Of a stretch of 64,000 nucleotides of DNA, positions 59,104 through 64,000 are shown piece after piece. Under the pieces are notes generated by a model. The model saw only the letters and a program-made list of their open reading frames with translations. It did no database searches and was not told the DNA's origin. Made by a program: the position numbers and the translations under genes. The DNA comes from Pseudochelatococcus lubricantis (lineage in GTDB: Bacteria > Pseudomonadota > Alphaproteobacteria > Rhizobiales > Beijerinckiaceae). The stretch is taken from positions 162,709-226,708 of the forward strand of contig NZ_JAASQI010000006.1 in NCBI RefSeq assembly GCF_011762225.1, in the 5' to 3' direction. Every line of letters begins with the position of its first letter. The first letter of the stretch is position 1.

Positions 59104-60104
59104 GTCTGCCCGAGGCCTTTCGCGGCCGGCTACGGCTGCCCGTCGTCGCGTCGCCGATGTTCCTTGTCTCAGGCCACGAACTGGTCGTGGCGCAATGCAA
59201 GGCCGGCATTCTCGGTTCTTTCCCGTCGCTGAACGCCCGGCCGGAAAGCGAGCTGCAGGTCTGGCTGACGACGATCCGGGAGGCGCTCGCGGCCCACGAC
59301 GCCGCCCATCCCGAAGCCCCCGCCGCGCCCCACGCGGTGAACCTGATCTCGAACAGGTCGAACGCGCGTTTCGATCACGACGCGCAGGTCTGCATCGACA
59401 ATGAGGTGCCGCTCCTGCTGACCTCGCTGTCGCCGCCCGGCGATCTGGTCAAGGCCGCGCATGGCTACGGCGGGCTGGTGTTTCATGACGTGACCACGGT
59501 GCGCCATGCCGAAAAGGCGCTGGAGCAGGGCGTCGACGGGCTGATCCTCGTCTGCAACGGCGCGGGAGGACATGCCGGCACGGCAAACCCCTTCGCCTTC
59601 TATTCCGAAGTACGGAAGTTCTACGGCGGCACCATCGTTCTGGCCGGCGCGATAGGCACCGGCGGGGCTATCCATGCCGCGCTGGGGCTTGGGGCGGACA
59701 TGGTCTACATGGGCAGCCGCTTCATTCCCGCCGCCGAAAGCCGTGCCCCCGGCGACTACCGCGCCATGGTGATCGAGGCCGCCCTGAAGGACGTGATCTA
59801 CACGCCCTTCTTCAGCGGGCTGCCGGCGAACTATCTGCGGCAAAGCATCGTGGCGGCGGGGCTGGATCCCGAGGAAGTCGCCGCCGCCAGCCGCGACAAG
59901 AGCCGCTACCAGGCGGGCGCCCGCTCCGGGGCCAAGGCATGGCGCGACATTCGCGGCGCGGGGCAGGGCGTGGGTCTGATCGACCGCGTCCAGCCCGTGG
60001 CGGAGATCGCCGATCAACTGGAACAGGAATGGCATGCGGCCGAGGCCGCCGACGATGCTGCCCGCGCGCTGCGGGCCGGCTGGCTGCGCACGGGAGGACG
60101 ATGA
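59100..60104 (+). CDS. FMN-dependent nitronate monooxygenase / 2-enoyl reductase family protein
   Basis: 334 residues, TIM-barrel FMN protein of the nitronate monooxygenase group: RLRLPVVASPMFLVSGHELV, VFHDVTTVRHAEKALEQGVDGLI, GAGGHAG phosphate loop and GADMVYMGSRF. In CoA degradation clusters such proteins are often unassigned oxidoreductases; reduction or isomerisation of an enoyl-CoA is an alternative to nitronate oxidation. Start overlaps the MaoC stop (ATGA). Confidence 0.87.
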   Translation: MSLPEAFRGRLRLPVVASPMFLVSGHELVVAQCKAGILGSFPSLNARPESELQVWLTTIREALAAHDAAHPEAPAAPHAVNLISNRSNARFDHDAQVCIDNEVPLLLTSLSPPGDLVKAAHGYGGLVFHDVTTVRHAEKALEQGVDGLILVCNGAGGHAGTANPFAFYSEVRKFYGGTIVLAGAIGTGGAIHAALGLGADMVYMGSRFIPAAESRAPGDYRAMVIEAALKDVIYTPFFSGLPANYLRQSIVAAGLDPEEVAAASRDKSRYQAGARSGAKAWRDIRGAGQGVGLIDRVQPVAEIADQLEQEWHAAEAADDAARALRAGWLRTGGR

Positions 60105-60877
60105 TGGGCCTGCATCTGGAAAAATCCGACGGCATCGGCCGTATAACCTTCGACACGCCCGGCCGCCGCAACGCGCTGTCGCCCGAGGAACGCTACGAGA
60201 TGGCCGACATCGTCCGCGGCCTGCGCTACGATCCGGAGGTGCGCGTGGTGCTGATCCGCGGCGCGAACGGCGATTTCTGCGCCGGCGCCGATGTCTCACG
60301 CATGGGCAAGGATACGCAGGGCAGTGCCCGTGCAAGGATGCAGCGCGGCGTCTGCGGCGTCGCCCGAGAACTGGCGGCGCTGGAAAAGCCCGTTGTCGCG
60401 GCGGTCTCCGGCGTCGCGGTCGGCTTCGGCTGGTCGGTGGCGCTGGCCTCGGACGTGGTGATCGCCACGGAAACCGCCCGCTTCTCCATGATCTTCTCGA
60501 AGCGCGGTCTCGCGCCGGATGGCGGGGCGATCCATTTCCTGATCCGCCATATCGGCCAGCTGCGGGCCAAGGAGCTGGCCTTCTCCGGCCGCATCCTCCC
60601 CGCGCCCGAGGCGCTGGGCATGGGGCTGGTCAGCCGCGTGGTCCCGGAGAACCGGCTTGAGGCCGAGGCGGAGGACTATTGCCGCCAGCTTCTGGCGATG
60701 CCCACGCTCGCGCTCGGCATGACGCGGCATCTCTTTGAAGTGGCGACCGCGACGGATCTGGATACCTATCTGGATATCGAGGCTCATACCCAGTCTTTCC
60801 TGAACCAGAGCGAGGACTACAAGGAGGCCATCCGCGCCTTCATGGAAAAGCGCCCCGGTGTCTATCATGGCCGCTGA
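60101..60877 (+). CDS. Enoyl-CoA hydratase/isomerase family protein
   Basis: 258 residues, crotonase fold: RGANGDFCAGADVSRM and AVSGVAVGFGWSVALASDVVIA oxyanion loops. The second catalytic-glutamate region reads RGLAPDGGAIHFL, where the classical hydratase Glu is replaced, so an isomerase or hydrolase role is possible. Two tandem ATGs (60101 and 60104) follow GGGAGGACG. Overlaps the preceding stop. Confidence 0.9.
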   Translation: MMGLHLEKSDGIGRITFDTPGRRNALSPEERYEMADIVRGLRYDPEVRVVLIRGANGDFCAGADVSRMGKDTQGSARARMQRGVCGVARELAALEKPVVAAVSGVAVGFGWSVALASDVVIATETARFSMIFSKRGLAPDGGAIHFLIRHIGQLRAKELAFSGRILPAPEALGMGLVSRVVPENRLEAEAEDYCRQLLAMPTLALGMTRHLFEVATATDLDTYLDIEAHTQSFLNQSEDYKEAIRAFMEKRPGVYHGR

Positions 60878-60887
60878 GGGGAAGGAC

Positions 60888-62039
60888 ATGTCCGGCGCCG
60901 ACCCGGATTGGAACGGTATGCCGGAGGCGGAATTCCGCGGCATCCTGAGCGCCTTTATCGAGGATGAGTGCCCGGCCGGGCTGCGCCACTATCCGCACCG
61001 TTTTCCGGCCGAAACCACGATGCCGTGGTACAGGGCGCTGCACCGGCGCAACTTCATCGCGCCCGGCTGGCCGGTGGAATACGGCGGGATGGGGCTTACG
61101 CCCGACCGGCACCTCATCTTCATCGAGGAGATGGAATCCGCCGGCACGCCCTGGCTGCATGATGCCGGGGTGCGCAACCTCGGCCCGGCGATCATCGCCT
61201 GGGGCACGCAGGAACAGAAAGCCCATTACCTGCCGAAGATGCATGCGGGCGAGCATATCTGGTGCCAGGGCTATTCCGAGCCGGCCGCCGGGTCCGACCT
61301 CGCCAGCCTGCAATGCGACGGCCGGATCGAGGGTGGCCGTCTGATCATCAACGGCCAGAAGATCTGGACGACCTCCGCGCATGTCGCCAGCCACATGTTC
61401 GCGTTGATCCGCACCAACCGTTCCGGCCCCAAGCAGGAAGGCATCAGCTTCGTGCTGATCGACATGCGGCTGCCCGGCATCACCGTGCGCCCCATCGAGA
61501 ACCTGTCCGGGCATCCGGACTTCTGCGAGGTGTTCTTCGACGATGTCTCTGTCGGCATCGAGTGCATTCTGGGAGAGCCCGACAAGGGCTGGGCGGTGGC
61601 GCGCTCCCTGCTGGGATTCGAGCGCATCTGGGCCGGCTCGCCCAAACGGGCGCTGAAGGTGCTGCTGGCGCTGCGCCGCCAGATGGAGGAGCGCGGGCTG
61701 CTGACCGGCGACTACTGGCGCGACCGGCTGGCACAGGCGATCTTCGACACGCAGGACGCGCAGGACATGTACGCCGGCTTTGCCGATCTGGTGCGCAGCG
61801 ACGGCAAGGTGGGGGTCGAGATCTCGGCCCTGAAGATCTGGTCGACAAGCGTCTTCCAGCGCCTGTCGGAGCTGCTTCTGGAAGTGGCCGGCAGCGATGC
61901 GGTCCTCGCCGGCGAGGGAGCGTCCGACCTGCTGGCGCCCTATTACGAGAGCAGGGCGCCGACGATCTTCGCCGGCACGAACGAGATTCACCGCAACATT
62001 CTGGCGCGCTCGGTCCTGGGCCTGCCGAAATCTGACTAG
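60888..62039 (+). CDS. Acyl-CoA dehydrogenase, alpha-type subunit of a heteromeric pair
   Basis: 383 residues; flavin and substrate loops QGYSEPAAGSDLASLQ and KIWTTSAHVASHMF complete. The C-terminal motif is IFAGTNEIHRNILAR with Ala instead of the MCAD-type glutamate, and LLGFERIWAG holds a Glu in the helix used by isovaleryl-CoA dehydrogenase. The next gene codes a second, more divergent member. Such pairs form alpha2beta2 enzymes in steroid side-chain degradation (ChsE-type). The ATG at 60888 follows GAGGGGAAGGAC; other ATGs at 60858 and 60867 are in frame. Confidence 0.9.
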   Translation: MSGADPDWNGMPEAEFRGILSAFIEDECPAGLRHYPHRFPAETTMPWYRALHRRNFIAPGWPVEYGGMGLTPDRHLIFIEEMESAGTPWLHDAGVRNLGPAIIAWGTQEQKAHYLPKMHAGEHIWCQGYSEPAAGSDLASLQCDGRIEGGRLIINGQKIWTTSAHVASHMFALIRTNRSGPKQEGISFVLIDMRLPGITVRPIENLSGHPDFCEVFFDDVSVGIECILGEPDKGWAVARSLLGFERIWAGSPKRALKVLLALRRQMEERGLLTGDYWRDRLAQAIFDTQDAQDMYAGFADLVRSDGKVGVEISALKIWSTSVFQRLSELLLEVAGSDAVLAGEGASDLLAPYYESRAPTIFAGTNEIHRNILARSVLGLPKSD

Positions 62040-62048
62040 AGGCTGGCA

Positions 62049-63161
62049 ATGACAGTTCTCGACAGGGAAACAGCCACGCTTCTTCGGGATGCCGTGGCGA
62101 AACATGCCGAACGCCATGCCGATGGCGCGGCAATCCGGTCTCGGCGGGCGACGCTGCCGGGACCGCGCGCCGCCGAGCTTGCGGAGATGGCGCAGCAGGG
62201 CTGGCTGGCGCTCGCCATGCCGGAAGACGGCGGCGGACTCGGCATCGCCGCCGCCGCCGTCGTCGCCGAGGGGCTCGCGGGCTGCTTCACCTCGGATCCG
62301 CTGGCCGGCCTGTTCCTCGCCGGGCGGGTGCTGGCGCTCACGGGGGCGGAGCCCGACCTGATGGACGGGCTCGCCGCCGGCACCGCCCAACCGGTGCTGG
62401 CCTGGCAGGAAGGGCCGCAGGACTTTCCACTACCTTCGGCGAAGACGATTTGTGCCGGCGGCAAGGCCAGCGGCGGTAAGGGATGGATCGCCGGTGCGGC
62501 CGGCGCCAGCCATTTCATCGTCAGCGCCAGCGACGACGGCGAGCCGGTGCTGGTGCTGGCGGCGGCGGATGCGCCGGGGCTCGTCCTGACGCAGCAGTTC
62601 CGCGCCGATGGCTCGGCCATGGGGCGGCTCGATCTGCGCGACGTTCCGGTCCGTGAACTCGCCCGTGGCGAGGCGGCCGCCGCACCCCTGCGGCGGGCGC
62701 TCGACGAGGGCTCGGTTCTCGTTGCCGCTGAACTGATGGGCCATATCGACCGGATGATGGCGCTCACGATCGAGCATCTGAAAACCCGCCGCCAGTTCGG
62801 CAAGCCCATCGGCGCCTTTCAATCGCTGCAGCATCGCGCGGCGGACATGTTCGTGCGGCGGCGGCTGGCGCGCGCGGTGCTGGAGGCCGGGCTGTCGCGG
62901 CTGGACGCGCTGCCGGACGCGGCGGCGCACGGGATGCAGGCTGCCCGGCTGCGGGCGCGGCTGAACGACAGCGCCCTGTGGATCATGCGCGAAAGCATCC
63001 AGCTTTTCGGCGCCATGGGCATCACCGACGAGAACGACCTCGGCCTGCATGTGAAACGCTGCCTCAGCCTGATCGGCTGGCTCGGAAACAGCGCCGAACA
63101 ACGCCGCTATTTCATGGATCTGGCCGCGCCCGGCGGGCGCCTGGCCGAAGGGGGGATTTAG
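62049..63161 (+). CDS. Acyl-CoA dehydrogenase-like beta-type subunit
   Basis: 370 residues, weaker match to the family: short N-terminal domain (AEMAQQGWLALAMPEDGGGLGI), no EPxAGSD-type loop (SGGKGWIAGAAGASHFIV), but a clear third domain (KTRRQFGKPIGAFQSLQHRAADM). No catalytic glutamate in either position. It fits the structural/FAD-sharing subunit of a heteromeric acyl-CoA dehydrogenase with the protein at 60888 (10 bp upstream). Confidence 0.87.
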   Translation: MTVLDRETATLLRDAVAKHAERHADGAAIRSRRATLPGPRAAELAEMAQQGWLALAMPEDGGGLGIAAAAVVAEGLAGCFTSDPLAGLFLAGRVLALTGAEPDLMDGLAAGTAQPVLAWQEGPQDFPLPSAKTICAGGKASGGKGWIAGAAGASHFIVSASDDGEPVLVLAAADAPGLVLTQQFRADGSAMGRLDLRDVPVRELARGEAAAAPLRRALDEGSVLVAAELMGHIDRMMALTIEHLKTRRQFGKPIGAFQSLQHRAADMFVRRRLARAVLEAGLSRLDALPDAAAHGMQAARLRARLNDSALWIMRESIQLFGAMGITDENDLGLHVKRCLSLIGWLGNSAEQRRYFMDLAAPGGRLAEGGI

Positions 63162-64000
63162 ATGAACGCAGAAATCAGACGGGCCGGGCTCGACGCCCTG
63201 TTCCGCCCCGGAAGCATCGCGGTGATCGGCGCCTCGGACGATCCGCGCAAGATCGGGGGGCGGCCGATCCGCTACATGCTGGAGGCGAAGTCGGCGGTGA
63301 AGGTCTATCCCGTCAACCCGACCCGCTCGCAGGTGCAGGGGCTGACTGCCTATCCCACGGCCGCCGCCATTCCCGATCAGGTGGATCAGGCGATCATCGC
63401 GGTGCCCGCGCGTCAGGCCGAGGCCGCCGTGGCCGATGCCTGCGCCGCCGGCGTGCGTTCCATCGTGATGTTCAGCGCGGGCTTTGCCGAAGCCGGGGAT
63501 GAGGGTGCCGCCGCCCAGACCCGGATCATGAAGATGATCCGCGATGCCGGGGCGCGGATGATCGGCCCCAATGCCATGGGCTCGTTCAACACGGTGGACC
63601 GCGTCTTCTCGACCTTCTCGACCGCGATGGACCGGGGCACGCCCGCCGTGGGCCGGGTCGGCATGGTCAGCCAGAGCGGCGCGGTCGGGTCCTACCTGCA
63701 GAACCTGGTCATCAGCCGGGGCATGGCGATTTCCAAGTTCGTGGCAACCGGCAACGAGGCCGATGTGCAGGCCGCCGAATGCCTCGAATGGATGGCGCAG
63801 GACCCCGATACCGACGTGCTGATGCTCTATATGGAGGGCTGCCGCAACGGGCCGGCCCTGATCGGCGCCCTGCGCACCGCCCGGCGGATGAAAAAGCCGG
63901 TGATCGTGTTCAAGGCAGGCCGCACGGAGGCGGGCCAGACGGTTGCTGCCTCGCATACCGGGGCGCTGGCGGGTTCCGTGCAGGTTTTCGACGCGGTATT
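63162..64000 (+). CDS. Acyl-CoA synthetase, NDP-forming, 3'-truncated by window end
   Basis: The first 279 residues are visible. CoA-binding domain (IAVIGASDDPRKIGGRPIRYM, VYPVNPTRSQVQG), then ligase domain with VSQSGAVGSYLQN and the phosphorylated His in ASHTGALAGS. Same family as the gene at 50375 but clearly diverged. The ATG follows GGGGGATTTAG and overlaps the preceding stop region by zero bases (next base). The ATP-grasp part would lie beyond the window. Confidence 0.88.
   Translation, partial: MNAEIRRAGLDALFRPGSIAVIGASDDPRKIGGRPIRYMLEAKSAVKVYPVNPTRSQVQGLTAYPTAAAIPDQVDQAIIAVPARQAEAAVADACAAGVRSIVMFSAGFAEAGDEGAAAQTRIMKMIRDAGARMIGPNAMGSFNTVDRVFSTFSTAMDRGTPAVGRVGMVSQSGAVGSYLQNLVISRGMAISKFVATGNEADVQAAECLEWMAQDPDTDVLMLYMEGCRNGPALIGALRTARRMKKPVIVFKAGRTEAGQTVAASHTGALAGSVQVFDAV

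Overview
The window is GC-rich, densely packed chromosomal DNA of a proteobacterium. An alphaproteobacterium of the Hyphomicrobiales type is the best guess, from the gene families and from the dispersed hairpin repeats of the AGAGCGCGTTCCGATCAGA type in several gaps; this is an inference. Almost all of it is aromatic/CoA-thioester catabolism with its transporters and regulators. No rRNA, tRNA, CRISPR array, transposase or integrase was seen.

Layout. 1-1236: the 3' end of a protein built of 48-residue tandem repeats. 1294-5822 (minus): cyclase (isatin hydrolase-like), a DUF35-SDR fusion, a thiolase-fold protein without thiolase residues, an Ohr peroxidase and an Asp/Glu-racemase-like protein. 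6413-11126 (plus): a branched-chain-amino-acid-type ABC transporter. 11513-14474 (plus): iacA-, iacB-, iacE- and iacG-like genes for indole-3-acetate (auxin) oxidation. 14490-24428 (minus): an operon headed by a 2-aminobenzoyl-CoA monooxygenase/reductase-like fusion, with beta-oxidation enzymes, a RidA protein, a thioesterase, a second solute-binding protein and a MarR regulator. 24617-31871: MarR regulator, a two-subunit indolepyruvate-type 2-oxoacid oxidoreductase, an octopine-dehydrogenase-like protein, a hydroxyacyl-CoA dehydrogenase and another MarR regulator. 32133-38009: two AMP-forming CoA ligases, a CrtI-like oxidoreductase and a second cyclase. 38281-48009: two AraC regulators and an operon of flavin monooxygenases, flavin reductase, esterase, SnoaL-like protein, cupin and outer-membrane channel. 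48192-64000: a LysR regulator and a second CoA cluster (acyl-CoA dehydrogenases, two NDP-forming CoA ligases, TctAB membrane proteins, DUF35 plus thiolase-like pair, SDR, MaoC hydratase, FMN enzyme, enoyl-CoA hydratase).

How the genes may work together (inference). The first 38 kb can be read as one route: indole-3-acetate is oxidised to 3-hydroxy-2-oxindole-3-acetate (IacA/B/E/G), activated to a CoA thioester, split by a retro-aldol reaction into isatin and acetyl-CoA (thiolase-like plus DUF35 pair), hydrolysed to isatinate (cyclase), oxidatively decarboxylated to 2-aminobenzoyl-CoA (indolepyruvate-oxidoreductase-like pair), then dearomatised and degraded (monooxygenase/reductase operon). 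The isatin-to-anthranilate route is known biochemically in Bradyrhizobium. The CoA-dependent cleavage and the direct entry to 2-aminobenzoyl-CoA are the new proposals. A palindrome TTTAAGCT(T/G)AAA recurs before the transporter, oxidoreductase, second cyclase/AraC and monooxygenase/AraC units, which suggests a shared regulon. The right-hand cluster repeats the retro-aldol logic for an unknown substrate.
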